Source: Helichrysum umbraculigerum
Lineage: Eukaryota; Streptophyta; Magnoliopsida; Asterales; Asteraceae
Reading direction: 5' to 3'
Assembly: GCA_949592205.1 (NCBI GenBank)
Contig: CATIUR010000003.1
Span: 87,334,501 to 87,398,500, forward strand
Length of the DNA stretch: 64,000 nucleotides
Under the pieces are notes generated by a model, which did no database searches, had not been told where the DNA came from, and worked only from the letters and a program-made list of their open reading frames with translations. Position 1 is the first letter of the stretch, and each line of letters begins with the position of its first letter. Positions 43,301 through 55,022 of this stretch are shown piece after piece. The translations under genes were made by a program, and so were the position numbers.

Positions 43301-44807
43301 GATGATGTACATCCTAAGTGGTTTATGATTCCAAACATTATTATTATTATTATTATTATTATGACTGTTTTATTTGTAGGATTATTAATTGTTATGTTGG
43401 ATTTGTAGTTTTAGGATTTGGTAGTGTTTATTTTTAATTAGGATGTTTAAATCTGGTATTGTTTAATTCTGTTTGTTGGTTGTTCCCTCATAATTGTGTT
43501 GTGAGTACGTGTTATGCTGGCAGTAAGTTCAGCGCAACAAAAATTGAATCGAGAGGATGTGGGAAATTCATATCATCCTTGTCATACTCATTAAACTGCA
43601 CACTATTCCAGGGGAGTTTTTCTGTTCTAAGTTCTTTTCTCTTTTTCCCGTTTAGTATTTCATTATTTGTACAATGAGGGCATTGTACATCTTTAAGTGG
43701 GGGATGGGAGAGAAAAGAGTGAAGTTTCCACATAATTATCCTGTAAATAAGTAGATGATTTTGTAACAAGGTTAACTGTTATCTTATTAAGATAAGTAAC
43801 TAGGAGGTTATAAGTTTCCCGTTTTTCAACTAAATTTTTGAGTTTAAATTTTTGTTTTTTTAGAGATAATTATTTTGTAACTATGTAGGTTAATTTGAAA
43901 AATTTTCTACACTTGTAACTAAATATTAAATTGTGAACAATGTTATTTAGCTTCATTATATGATGTATTGATAGGCAATTTATATGAGAATGTTTGAGCT
44001 TTTAAGAAATGAAATTAAGGAGTAGATGTTACTTTTTAAATGAACCTTAGCTTTGTATCACGGTTGTCTTAATTTTCATATTTATAATGTGCGATATGCC
44101 ATAATTTTGGAAATTTAATTGATATCATTTGGGGATATACTGGGTGTTGTTTCCTTTGTTGTACGAAAGTACAGACCTGGTCTCCGTCAGTATATCTAAT
44201 GAAAAAGAGCAAGAGAGTTTAAACGAACTCATGATTTTAAAATGTAGTCGAATTAAGTCGCTTTGTTGTACTAAGGTACAGACCTGCCACCAATGGTTTG
44301 ACTAAAAGTTTTATATTGCTAAACTAAAATCAAGTTATGTTGCTTTGTTGTGTTGAGGCACAGACCTGTCACCTCTGTCTTGATTTGAAAAATGATTATT
44401 TTGATTAGAATTTCAAGATATGTAATATTGGCATGTTATGAGTATGAAAGTATATAGTTTTTGGGAGTTTAAGGGAATATCTACGTGAATAATAATAAGT
44501 TGAGCTCAATTATTTAAATATAGATTGTTTAAGTAGATAACAATATCAGTAATCATTGTGAACTAATTAATGTTTAATGAATAATAACTTTATGTGTAGA
44601 TCATTTTTTTGTAATCTTGTAGTTTCTTAATATTTGTTTTTAGAATTAACAGATTTTTAAATTTAAACGTTTGAGTTGAAGATGGGTGATGTTGTGTAAT
44701 CCCTTTGTTAGTTATTTAGATGAATGGAGATGACTGTTTTCTTAATAGTTTTGATTTTTGAATCGATAGTCTACTTGAGGACAAGTAGGATTCAAGTGGG
44801 GGACGTT
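43301..44807 (+). other. B' 3' untranslated region with triple hairpins and two purine tracts
   Basis: Matches 13719-15208 in reverse complement. It holds an ATT microsatellite (43339-43362), the hairpin GTACAATG-AGGG-CATTGTAC (43669-43688) next to AAGTGGGGGATGGG (43695-43708), and three 14-bp hairpins (44160-44173, 44267-44280, 44349-44362). The true purine tract AGTGGGGGA (44795-44803) precedes the LTR. No gene. Confidence 0.7.
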
Positions 44808-46329
44808 TGATAAACGCTCAAAAGTACTATAATTTAGTAGTATTTTACCCCGATTCTTGGATGTTTCTATTGCATTTATTTAAGAATAGATATTGATTTC
44901 GTTCATATTTGCAATTAGATGTGGAAATGGAGTGTTTATGAAGAAAGAAATGGAAAACGGTCAATAAGCGAGCTAAATGATGCATATCTGAAGAATAAAG
45001 TGAAGCCGAAGTTGATGAAAAGAATAAATCAAGAAAAATGAAGAAATCGGCTGGAAATTGCATCCATACGCCGTATGGATTGCAGCGGTGGAGGCCCAGG
45101 TTACGCGGACTTGGGCTGGGCTTGAAATCAATCCATACGCCGTATGGATCAAAATCACAGGAACTATAAAATCACGATTTTAACCCTAAAACGGCAGTTT
45201 TTGTTTGGTTTTCGTTTTCAGTAGATAATATACGATTAGTAGGGTTTAGTTACGAATTATTTTGGTATTTTGGAGGCACGAAAGCTTAAGATCGAGGGTA
45301 GTTCGTCTTAGTTCTTCGTGATTCGTCTTTATAATTCGGTATACTTCTTTTGTTTCGATTTCATTGAAGTATTTGATGTTGAATAATCTGAGTTTTACTA
45401 TTTTATGATGAATTGAATATCCAAAGTGAGTGTGTAATTGATTGAACTCGGATTGTGATTGTTGAACGATTCTTATTGCGTATTGGCTAAGTTATTTAAT
45501 TGAAAACGGTTATATTACTCGTGAATCCTTGTTTATTGGTAATTGGTAGTTATTAGTTCTCAACGTGGTTAATAAGATTGATGAGATTGAGTTCCTTTGA
45601 TTTTATTAATTATTGATGGTTATAATCTTAGGGTTTTAACTATTGCTAAATAGATTGAGTTTGATAGGTTGAGAAATTAATAATTATTCACTTTAAAATG
45701 AACGAGACAATAAGTTAATTATTGGGTATTGTTGAGTCATACCATTAGAGTTAATTATAATTAGTTGTGAATGTTTGATGCATGATTTAGGGAAATGCAC
45801 ACAATTGACTAATCATCTTGTGACATTGGAACCAGTGTTTTATGTTGGACCCTAGATTGTAGGAATTAGTTGGACCCGAACCGTTGGCTAGTTCACATTC
45901 AATTTAATATCATTGAAGAATTTGGTGTTAAGTTGATCTAAAAGAATCACAATTAGATAATCAATACGTAATGAATCGGGAAATATGAATCTGAGTGACA
46001 TTAATTATACAATTACCTATTCCTTCCATTTAGTATTTAATATTATTTATTTAATGTTTTAAATTAAGTTTTTATTTAAGTTTAATTATTTTAAATTAAT
46101 GTTTTCTAAACAAATGTTCGAACGGAACTAAAACGCCCCCCTTATTTACTGCTTTCTAGTTAATTGTTAATTTCTATTTATAATAAATCTGTTGTTCCCT
46201 GTGTTCGAATCTGACTTACCAAATCTATATTTACATTTGATCGGGTATTCTTGCCTGGTTGCTTGAAAGTATTTATTAGGTATTTCTATTTATAAATTAT
46301 AAAATAAGACGCGCTTTCATAGCACATCA
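44808..46329 (+). repeat. 3' LTR of B' (1522 bp), inserted in the E LTR
   Basis: TGATAAACGC...CACATCA, homologous to the B LTR 12161-13718 in the other orientation. Two ATCCATACGCCGTATGGAT palindromes at 45062-45149 lie 15 bp before the TATA box CTATAAAA (45164-45171). The right end abuts E LTR sequence at 46330. Confidence 0.85.
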
Positions 46330-47296
46330 CATAACGACTATCATAGCAAACATAGATTTGTTTAGCTAAGCATGGCAATAATTCTAGCAAGCATTTCTAA
46401 ATAATCATGGCAGCAGCACAACATATTTCAAATAACAAGATAGAGATATATAACCTGACAAAGCGTTATTACAAATCTTACGCAATCGCAGTCTCGGAGT
46501 ACCTCCGTTACAACTAAGCTAGAAGCAAATCTACTAGCTTAATTATACTAAACTAATCTAATTATTTCTAGAGAGAGTAGAGAGAGAAATGAGAGAAAAT
46601 GAAAGAAAACATGATGAAAATGAGGAGGTGGTGGTGAGTATTTACAGATTTGGCTCAACCGTATTCCTCAACCGTATTCCCACCTCCAAAATCTCAGCCG
46701 TATTTCCCAACCGTATCAAAATCCTATTTTGTACGGCCAAGACATCGAATACGGGCAAGATTGGCCGTATACAGAAGAGAATGGGGGCGATACGGGAGAG
46801 ACCCGGCCGTATACGGGGGAGACAGGCCATATACGGCTGAGCACAGGCCGTATACGCCCATGCCAGGCCGTATACAGTCATGGCCAGGCCGTATACGGTT
46901 GTGCTTGCCCGTATACGGCTTGGTTCTCCCGTATCGTTGGCCTTCGGTTGCTTGGATTCTTCGTTCGAGCGTAACTTCTTCGTCGGTTATCCGTTTTAAG
47001 CGTTCTTTATATCCACGCGATCATAATTTCCTAACGAAAAAAATGACATAAGTTAGAGGTCATAATTCCATTCGTAGCTAAAAAAGTGCTAAAACACGTG
47101 AACGGGAATGCTTATGATCGTATTCGTTACATTTGTCGTGTTTTTCGACCATTTAAGATGATTTTTGAAACGTTATCTATATTTTAGCCCATGTGATGAG
47201 TTTTAATAATAAAGTATTAATTTTAGGTGTGTTCATCATGATTCGGGCTAAAAATGTGAGATAATGACATATAAAAACTTGACTTTTTGCGTGTCA
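46330..47296 (-). repeat. 3' LTR of element E, start half only
   Basis: On the minus strand it starts TGACACGCAAAAAGTC (or three bases earlier, TGATGACACGC), like LTR A. It contains GGCCGTATACGG repeats, a weak TATA-like site, TCTCTCTAG leader and the start of U5. The part nearest B' resembles LTR C (about 10830-10880), so E and C are one family. The end half is missing beyond B'. Confidence 0.7.
46730..46940 (-). repeat. GGCCGTATACGGC palindrome array in LTR E
   Basis: About eight units with a period near 20-22 bp, core GCCGTATACGGC, upstream of the leader in the LTR sense. Related to the GCCGTGTACGGC array of LTR A. Open frames here come from the repeat. Confidence 0.8.
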
Positions 47297-48473
47297 TCAT
47301 CTTCCCTGAAGGGAAAATCTTCAATGTAATGCTTTAAGCTGTGACCGTTAACCTTAAAATTACCTTCCAGTGCCTCGAGTTCGATTGCACCATACGGAAA
47401 TACCTTGGAAATCGTAAACGGTCCACTCCACCTGCTTATGAATTTTACGGAGAATTTCTTGAATCGCGAATTGAAGAGCAGCACTTTGTCTCCTGGTTTA
47501 AACCTAGAAGGCTTCAGTTTAGTGTCATGGATCCTTTTGGTTCTTTCTTTGAAGCTTAGGGAACTGTCGTACGCTTGATCCCGTAATTCGGCTAACTCGT
47601 TCAACTGCATTCTCAGTTGCTCTCCAGCTGCTGAAATATCCAAGTTACAGTGCTTTAGTGACCAGTAGGCCCTATACTCCAACTCTATCGGAGGGTGACA
47701 TGCCTTGCCGTAGACTAGTCGATACGGTGTGGTTCCTAATGGTGTTTTGTAAGCAGTTTTGAATGCCCACAATGCGTCGTCTAATTTTTTGGCCCACCTT
47801 TGCCTATGGTTCCCGACAGTTCATTCCAGAATCTTTTTCAAAGCTCGATTTGTAGCTTTGGCTTGCCCATTTGTTTGGGGGTGATAAGCCGTCGAAGTCT
47901 TGTGGGTAACACCATACTGCTGCAGTACCTTATGAATTGAGTATTGCAGAAATGAGTGTCACGGTCACTAATGATAGCCTTCAGAGTTCCAAATCGATTG
48001 AACATCTTTTTGAGGAATTGAGTTACCACTTTTGAATCATTGGTCGGAAGAGCTTGAGCTTCGGCCCACCTGGAGACGTAGTCAACTGCAACTAAAATAT
48101 ATTCTTTGCCGTTAGATTTAGAGAATGGTCCCATAAAGTCTAATCCCCAAATATCAAAGATCTCCACGGCCTGGATGTTGGTGAGTGGCATTTCATTCCG
48201 TGCTGAGATATTGCCTTGCCTTTGGCAGATATCACAACGTTTTACCAAGTCGTAAGCGTCTAGAAATATGGTTGTCCAATAAAAGCCAGCATCGTAAACC
48301 TTTCGTGCAGTCATGTGGGTACCATGGTGTCCTCCAGTAGGTCCGTGGTGGCTCTGGTGTAAGATTTGGTCTGCCTCCTTTCCATCGACACATCTTCTAA
48401 TAAGTTGATCTGGACATACCTTAAAGAGATAAGGATTATTCCAGTAATAGTTCTTTACGTCTCGGAAGAATTT
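47297..48473 (-). pseudogene. pol: Athila integrase of element E, inactivated
   Basis: Zinc motif region (HQSHHGPTGGHHG, then CDICQRQG), first Asp in IWGLDFMGPF, second in IISDRDTHF. Then a frameshift near 47960, after which the HPQTNGQAK block follows in the other frame: the catalytic glutamate is replaced by lysine. A stop follows after KKILE. The C-terminal part (from MWAFKTAYKTPLGTTPY, with PGDKVLLFNSR and WSGPF) is open to 47248 and runs into the LTR. Integrase would insert the DNA copy; this one cannot. Confidence 0.85.
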
Positions 48474-50798
48474 TCATCTTTGAGATGTTGGCATCCCTTT
48501 TGGCACTATGTTTCCTACCAGAAAATTGGCGTAGTCAGCATACCAAGGGTTATGTGTGAATTGTGATCCTTGTTGGTATTCTCCGAAAGTCATGAGTTGT
48601 TCTTTGGGAAATTGGTCTTGAATGTCTTTCTCGTGCAACTTCTCCATAGATGGATTTTCCAATCGGCTAAGATGATCAGCCGCGACGTTTTCTGCTCCTT
48701 TCTTGTCTTTAATCTCGATATCAAATTCTTGTAAGAGTAGAATCCATCGTAGTAAGCGTGGCTTGGCCTCTTGCTTTTTGAAAAGGTATTTTAAAGCAGA
48801 GTGATCTGTATAGACAATAGTTTTGGACAAGATTATATAAGAACAAAATTTATCAAAAGCAAATACTACCGCAAGCAGCTCCTTTTCTGTAGTTGTGTAG
48901 TTTTCTTGAGCGTCCGTGAGCGTTTTGCTGGCATAATAGATTGGTTGAAAGTGTTTCTCCTTCTGCTGTCCCAGTACAGCCCCAACAGCGAAATCACTGG
49001 TGTCGCACATGATTTCAAATGGAAGACTCCAGTCTGGAGCAACCATGATCGGTGCATATACAAGCTGATCCTTCAGGTAGTTGAAAGCTTGGAGACATTC
49101 ATCTGTAAAGTCAAACGGAGTATCTTTTTCGAGAAGATGAGTCATAGGTCGAGATATCTTAGAGAAATCCTTAATAAAGCGACGGTTAAATCCGGCGTGA
49201 CCTAGAAAACTTCGGATGGCTTTCACAGAAGTATGGGTGGAAACTTTGAGATAGTTTCAACTTTTGCTTTGTCAACTTCGATTCCGGAGTTTGATATGCG
49301 GTGTCCAAGAACTATGCCTTCTTTCACCATGAAGTGACATTTAGCCCAATCCAGAACGAGGTTCTATTCTTCACATCGAGCAAGCATTTTATCCAAGTTA
49401 GAAAGACAAGTGGTGAACAAATCTCCAAAGAAGAAAAAATCATCCATGAACACTTCCTTGTATTGTTCAATCATGTCGTGGAAGATTGCCACCATGCAAC
49501 TTTGAAAAGTCGCAGGTGCATCACATAAACCAAAAGGCATGCATCAGTAAGCAAATGTTCCATAGGGACAAGTGAACGTTGTCTTTTCTTGGTCCTTCGG
49601 CTCGAGGGGTATCTGAAAATAGCCGGAGAAACCATCAAGGAAACAGTAGAATTTGTTTCCTGATAATTTTTTGAGCATTTGATCAATGAACGGTAGAGGG
49701 AAGTGATCCTTGCGTGTGGCTTCATTCAGTTTCCGATAGTCGATGCACACCCTCCAACCGGTGACGGTTCGTGTGGGAATCAACTCATTGTCTTCATTAG
49801 CGATGACCATCATACCTCCTTTCTTCGAGACGACTTGAACTGGGCTAACCAATGGGGAATCGGAGATAGGATAGATCAGACCAGCATCCAAAAGCTTGAT
49901 AACCTCCTTTTTGACCACGTATTGAATCTTTGGGTTGACTCTCCTCTGCCTTTGAATGGATGGTCTGAAGTCGTTTTCCATTAAAATCTTGTGCGTGCAG
50001 TAGTTTGGGCTGATCCCTTGTATATCAGAGATCTTCCAAGCAATTGTCTTCTTATGTGACTTCAGAACCTGTATGAGTCGTGCTTTCTCTTCAGGCTTCA
50101 AATCTTTGGATATGATAACTGGTAAGTGCGAGGTTCCTTCAAGAAAAGCATATTCAAGGTTCGGGGGAAGTTCCTTAAGTTCCATTTGGGTAGTTCTTCA
50201 GTGGAAGGTTTCATCCTTGCAATCTCGTCTCTTTTAAGCTCATCATACTTCGTCTGGTACTCTGACTCAACCGCAGGTGATTCTGGAATGTCGGCTGATG
50301 CTATCTCAACCCATTCTGTATTGTTAGACAGCTCATCTTTTCTCAGCTCATATTTTACTTTTGAGGATTGAGAGGTTGCATTGTCTTCAGTGATTATTAC
50401 ATCGTTGGATTCAGTGAAAGCAAACCTTTGGAATTGAGCTGATGAAGACGTGCTGATGGTGATTTTTGGATTCAAGTTTTTACAACTTTCAGACAGTTGC
50501 AAAGCAGGTGGTTTAAGCATTGACTACATGTCTTTGAGAGTCTTCCGAATTTCTTCTTGTAAAAGAGATGAATTATGCACTTCAGGATTAAGGTTCCTTC
50601 TTAAGAGAGTGATTGGGGTGCCATGTCTGAGCAAAGCAGTCATGATGGACTTCTTGAGCTGCGGGCTGGAATTCTTTAAAGGTAATAGCACTTCTCCTGA
50701 TGCGGTGGAAGAATCCGAGATAGCTGAGCATAATCCCGCACCTTCTTCACATAGTTTCCTTGTTGTGATGATAGTATTGGGAAGGGGGTCAATGCTAC
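48474..50798 (-). pseudogene. pol: Athila reverse transcriptase and RNase H of element E
   Basis: The linker and RT begin at about 50798. A TAG lies at 50521-50526, a one-base deletion near 50186 changes frame, then RT motifs follow: WRVCIDYRKLNEATRKDHFPLPF, FCFLDGFSGYFQI-type block, and MPFGLCDAPATFQ after a TGA at 49542-49544. The catalytic box reads FMDDF. A further stop and a frameshift near 49240 precede RNase H: DTSDFAVGAVLG, TEKELLAVVFAFDKF, YTDHSALKYL, ADHLSRLENP, stop at 48474. At least five disabling changes show long decay. Confidence 0.85.
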
Positions 50799-52470
50799 TG
50801 ATGTGCAAAAACCGAGTTATAAAAAGTATAAGAAAAATATCTAAGTATGGACTAGTACACAAATAGGCAAGTGTACCTAATCGAGTAGTAATACAGCAAA
50901 GATAAGTTCCAGGTTATCGTCCACAGAATAGTTTACGAGTATTGTGAAATTGTTGTCACTAATAGTTAACCTTTATTGAAAGCATGTAAAATTGGGGGAT
51001 AGTACCTTTTAACGACAGGTAGTCGAATAGTGCATTTGAAAGTAAATACAGAAGTAAATAAAGCAAGTAAAGATAGATTCATTATAGGTTATAGAAATGT
51101 ATTCATCTAGATCTTTTAACCCTAGTGTTGGATTTTTTAATGAAGACTGTAATGTTACATAACGTAGGTGCATTCACTAGTTGGATTACTTGCTCTCGCA
51201 ACGCAATCACTAAATCAAGATTACACGATGCAAGTGTCCTTGTTCACCTTAGACCTCTTGATTATAACTAGTTAATTCACTAACATTAAGGACTAGATTA
51301 ATTATTAACGTACGTGGTTTAACTAATCGATTCCCTCGCTCTCACAAGCCGAATACGTAACTAAGATTACACAATGCAACTCTCGTTGTCATTTAAGACC
51401 TCTTAATCATGATTAACGAAACCAACTAATATGAAGTATTAATCTTGTGATTCTTACCCTTGTAATAATTGACAATCACACTTGTTGTTCTTACAAAAGT
51501 AATAAATCAACAATCACACAAGATCTCTCTTAGTATGATTCACCCACATCACAAGTTAATTACTTTGATTCAATTCTTTGATTAGCTATAATCCCAATTA
51601 CTAGTTGTCACTCCTAGTAAATGCATGTTAAATCACAAGTTGTCAATTTGTGAAACAAAACATAATTATATCTAATACAAATTACTAGTTTTCACATCAT
51701 GGTAAATGTAATGCTAAATTACACAAGTTGTCACTTAGTGAAACTTAACATAATCATTAATTGAATCAAACATAAATAAACCACAATACAAATCGTTCAT
51801 TGATTAAGCAAACATATTATCATACGAATCAATCAATCGAATAATTATATCCAACAATCCAAAGTTATTAATCTAGATAAACAACAAGAGTTTAATCCAA
51901 AAATAATAGCTTAAACAAAGGAACAATAATAACCAAGAGATAATTCATAATCGTTAGAGTAAAAATTAACCGAAGAAATCCATCGAATTCGGATGTTTGA
52001 TGATGATCTTGAGCTTTCCCCATGATTGGAATGGTGTTTGGGGCATTTGATTTGGTCCGAAATCCGGCCAAAATGGCCAGAAATCGCCCATGGGGGCTGT
52101 GTAGATCGGGAATGGGAGAGAGAGAGGAAAGAAAAGAGAAAAACTAGGTTTTATGCTTCTGCCGACACCATACCAGGTGGGTAAAGGCCTTACCTGGTGT
52201 GTAAAATGTAGCCCTCGGAGGTTCCGGTCGTTTGGACTTTTGAATCAATTAAATCGGACTCCGTATGAGAAAGTTATGGCTAAAATACTAACGCCTCGTC
52301 AAATATGCAACTTCTAGCATGAACTTCATTTCCTTTGCAATACTTTTCTGATTTGAGCCTGAAAGCATATTTTAAATGATTAAGTATCGAAAGTTCATAA
52401 ATTTAACTATAATTACAACAAAAAGGAACCGATATGGCTATAGAAAATACGTATAAAACGAGCCATATCA
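50799..52470 (-). repeat. Solo LTR of another family inside E pol (1672 bp)
   Basis: Bounded TGATGTG...CATATCA and flanked by GCTAC (50794-50798) and GCTGC (52471-52475), a 5-bp duplication with one mismatch. Without it the E reading frame passes unbroken from protease into the RT linker. On the minus strand an inverted pair ACCAGGT/ACCTGGT (52172-52198) lies about 20 bp before a TATA-like CATAAAA, then CT-rich leader. Only one LTR remains, so LTR-LTR recombination removed the rest. Confidence 0.8.
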
Positions 52471-53160
52471 GCTGCTTATTGCGAGGATCTCTTCCAAGTG
52501 TTCTTCAATTATTTCCTGCATAGAATCTACAAGAGCAAGATGTTCTCTCATAGGTTGTTTCATTAATTTATCAACATTGAAGGTGACCTCTTTAATTCCA
52601 ACTCGGAGTTTTAAAGATTTTTCATTAACGTCGATGATGGCCTTGGCAGTGTTTAGGAAAGGTCTGTCAAGGATGAGTGGAACGTGGGTGTCCTCTTCAA
52701 TATCCATAACAAAAAAATCAACTGGGAAGATGAATTTATCAACACGGATCATAATATCTTCAGCAATTCCACGGGGGAGCTTAACTGATCTATCTGCTAA
52801 CTGGATGGTCATCCGGATTAGCAAAAGTTCATTTAATCCTATTTTCCTATAAAGCGAGAATGGCATAAGGTTTACACTAGCTCCTAGGTCAGCTAAGGCG
52901 TTACTTATTTGAACATCCTGAAGATAACAAGGAATAGTGAAACGGCCGGTATCTCCTAGCTTTGGGGGTAGTCCTTGTTGCATGATTAAAGAGTACTCTG
53001 CATCTAAAGGTAAGTTAACTATCAGTCTAAGTTTTTCTTTGTTGGATAAAAGTTCTTTAAAGAATTTGGCACAACTAGGCATCTCAACTAAAGCATCTAA
53101 TAATTTGATGTTTATGTGTAGACTTTTGAACATTTCTAGATATTTTCCAAATTGGGCTTC
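52471..53160 (-). pseudogene. Athila aspartic protease region of element E
   Basis: Continues the gag frame after a TAA at 53161-53163. It has EMPSCAKFFKELLSNK, the ALADLGASVNLMPFSLYRKIGL active-site region (Asp in DLGAS), then VPLILDRPFLNTAKAIIDV. The open part is 221 residues from its first Met. It would cut Gag-Pol. It runs into the solo LTR at 52470. Confidence 0.85.
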
Positions 53161-54509
53161 TTATTTCTCTTTCTTAAGCCTACCAGGGAAAGGTATACCT
53201 ACTAGTCTAGTGACTTCTGGGGCTTTAGAAGGTTCTGGTTCAGGAAAAGTGACAGGGGTGTCAACTTGTACCGAGTCAGTGGGTAGAGAAGAACTAGAAA
53301 GTTCATCTGAAGGGATATCTATAGATTTCTCGTTCTTATTCTCTTTTCCTCCTCTAGTGACCACAAGCATGTCATCGTGCTCATAGGACGAGTGAAAGAC
53401 AAAGTTGTAGATCGCTTCTTCCCTTTGTCTCTCCTCAACTTTTAGAAACAACCTTTTAACATTATCCTCCATGTTTATCACCAAATCGTTTGAAATTCTA
53501 AGCAAACTATCAATTTGATTTTGAAATTCAACAATTCGTTTGTTTGTATTATTTTGTTCCACCATGAAGTTATTGAAAATAGTATTGTTTAGACGAGAAG
53601 TCATTTGGGTAGAAGTAGAGAGAACTAAAGATTGAGAAATAGGTGGTGTAGTTAACCGCTGAACGAATGGTTTAAAATGAAAGGTTTGGTCATGGTTTCC
53701 ACTAGTTGTATGAAGAATTTCTTCATTGGCCCATTTGTTTGGGAAGATCTTTTGAGGTTTCTTCTTTTGCATGGGTTTGGAAGATTCGAGTTGGAGATGG
53801 ATTCGAGTTGAGTTTTCAAGGTGTCTAAGGATTGATCGGAAGTACTCCTCTCCTCTGAAATGGATTCATCTGACTCCCATTCATGATGATGCATCGGTAT
53901 CATCTCAATCAACTTCCACGCTTCGTCCGAAGTATGCAGCATGAAATTCCCTGATGAAGCAGCGTCCAGGATTTGTTGTTGCTGAGGATACAAACTATTG
54001 TAGAATGTACAGACCAGATTCGTTTCAGACAACTGACGATTCTGACATCTTTCGATCAGATTCTTAAATCGTTCCCAAACAGAGCTTAATGATTCGGTAA
54101 TTCCTTGATGGAAATTGGCAATGTCGGTCTTAAGCTTGGTTTGTAGGGAAGGAGGGAAGTACTTAGCTAGAAACTTAGTAGCCATCTCCTCCCATGTATG
54201 AATCGAATTGGGTTCGAAATCATAAAACCATGTTAAGTCTCGAGAAGATAAAGAATAAGGAAATAGGTGAAGTCTAAGAAGGTCTCTATTGGTTCCTATT
54301 TGTTCGAAAGAGTCAGAAAGGTTGATGAACTTGTTAAGATAGGCGTTTGGATTTTCAACCGAAAGACCATGAAACTGACACTCAGATTTAATCATTTTAA
54401 TGTAGTGAGGCTTAATTTCAAGGGTTTCGTTCATTGGTGCTACGATCGGTCCTCCTCGTCCCTCTAGCAGTGGCTTGATTGATGAGGCGAGAGTGATACG
54501 GTTCGTCAT
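53161..54509 (-). pseudogene. gag: Athila gag of element E, frameshifted
   Basis: The first frame (from 54509) carries the retrotransposon gag core: FHGLSVENPNAYLNKFINLSD, LRLHLFPYSLSSRDLTWFY, WEEMATKFLAKYFPP, ESLSSVWERFKNLIERCQ, TFYNSLYPQQQQILDAASSG. A frameshift near 53770 moves reading to a second frame with a likely coiled coil (TNKRIVEFQNQIDSLLRISND) and a Ser/Pro/acidic linker, ending at TAA 53161 just before protease. No zinc knuckle is seen. The start is the first ATG after the PBS leader. Confidence 0.85.
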
Positions 54510-54661
54510 AACGTGTTCGGAAGAAATTAGGGTTTCGGAAACGAAAGCTATACTAATCTAAATTAACCTAAGGATAAAGCAGATAAATTTCGAATGATGT
54601 TGATCTTCCGAAAGGATGGCTAAATAACTAAGATAACTAATACCTAAAATCGGTTGTTGTA

Positions 54662-54680
54662 GTCCCCGGCAGTGGCACCA
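54662..54680 (-). other. Primer-binding site, tRNA-Asp-like (element E)
   Basis: On the minus strand TGGTGCCACTGCCGGGGAC, the tRNA-Asp PBS with two changes, six bases from the LTR end. Confidence 0.8.
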
Positions 54681-54686
54681 AAAACT

Positions 54687-55022
54687 TGGTGTGTCCCCAG
54701 CGGTCTGTCGGATTTTACTCCGGTCGTTGGTCCGGCCAACTAGGGCGTGCACCAGTGGGTGTTTTAAATTTGTAACGCGGGGATCCTAAGTTTTATACGA
54801 CTTATAGACCTAAAAGTGCAGTAAGCGGTACGTATGACTCAGGTGTCGTTCTTCAAACTACAATGGGCATGGGATCTTAGGTGGATTAATCATCTTTGGT
54901 AATTTAGCTGGGATTTTTAAAACTTTTGATAGGGGTTTTGGTTTTCCTAATTAACTACTAAAATTAAAACTAAATTAAAAGTGGGTTGTACGAAGAACGC
55001 AGAGAAATCAAGATAAGAAATG
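54687..55022 (-). repeat. 5' LTR of element E, end part only
   Basis: The U5 end reads TGGTGTGTCCCCAGCGG on the plus strand. 54715-55022 matches LTR C (11880-12160) in reverse complement with few differences. It is cut at 55022 by F. Confidence 0.8.

Larger units (their letters stand above)
46330..55022 (-). mobile_element. Element E: decayed Athila-type Ty3 element with gag and pol
   Basis: On the minus strand: partial 5' LTR, tRNA-Asp-like PBS, gag, protease, RT, RNase H, integrase, partial 3' LTR. Several stops and frameshifts. Both LTRs are cut, by F at 55023 and by B' at 46329. A solo LTR of another family interrupts pol (50799-52470). No ORF1 gene lies between integrase and the 3' LTR. 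Confidence 0.85.

Noticed and set aside
46642..47051. Overlapping ORFs with repeated GRIR/PYTA peptides
   Set aside because: They come from the GCCGTATACGGC array of the E LTR.
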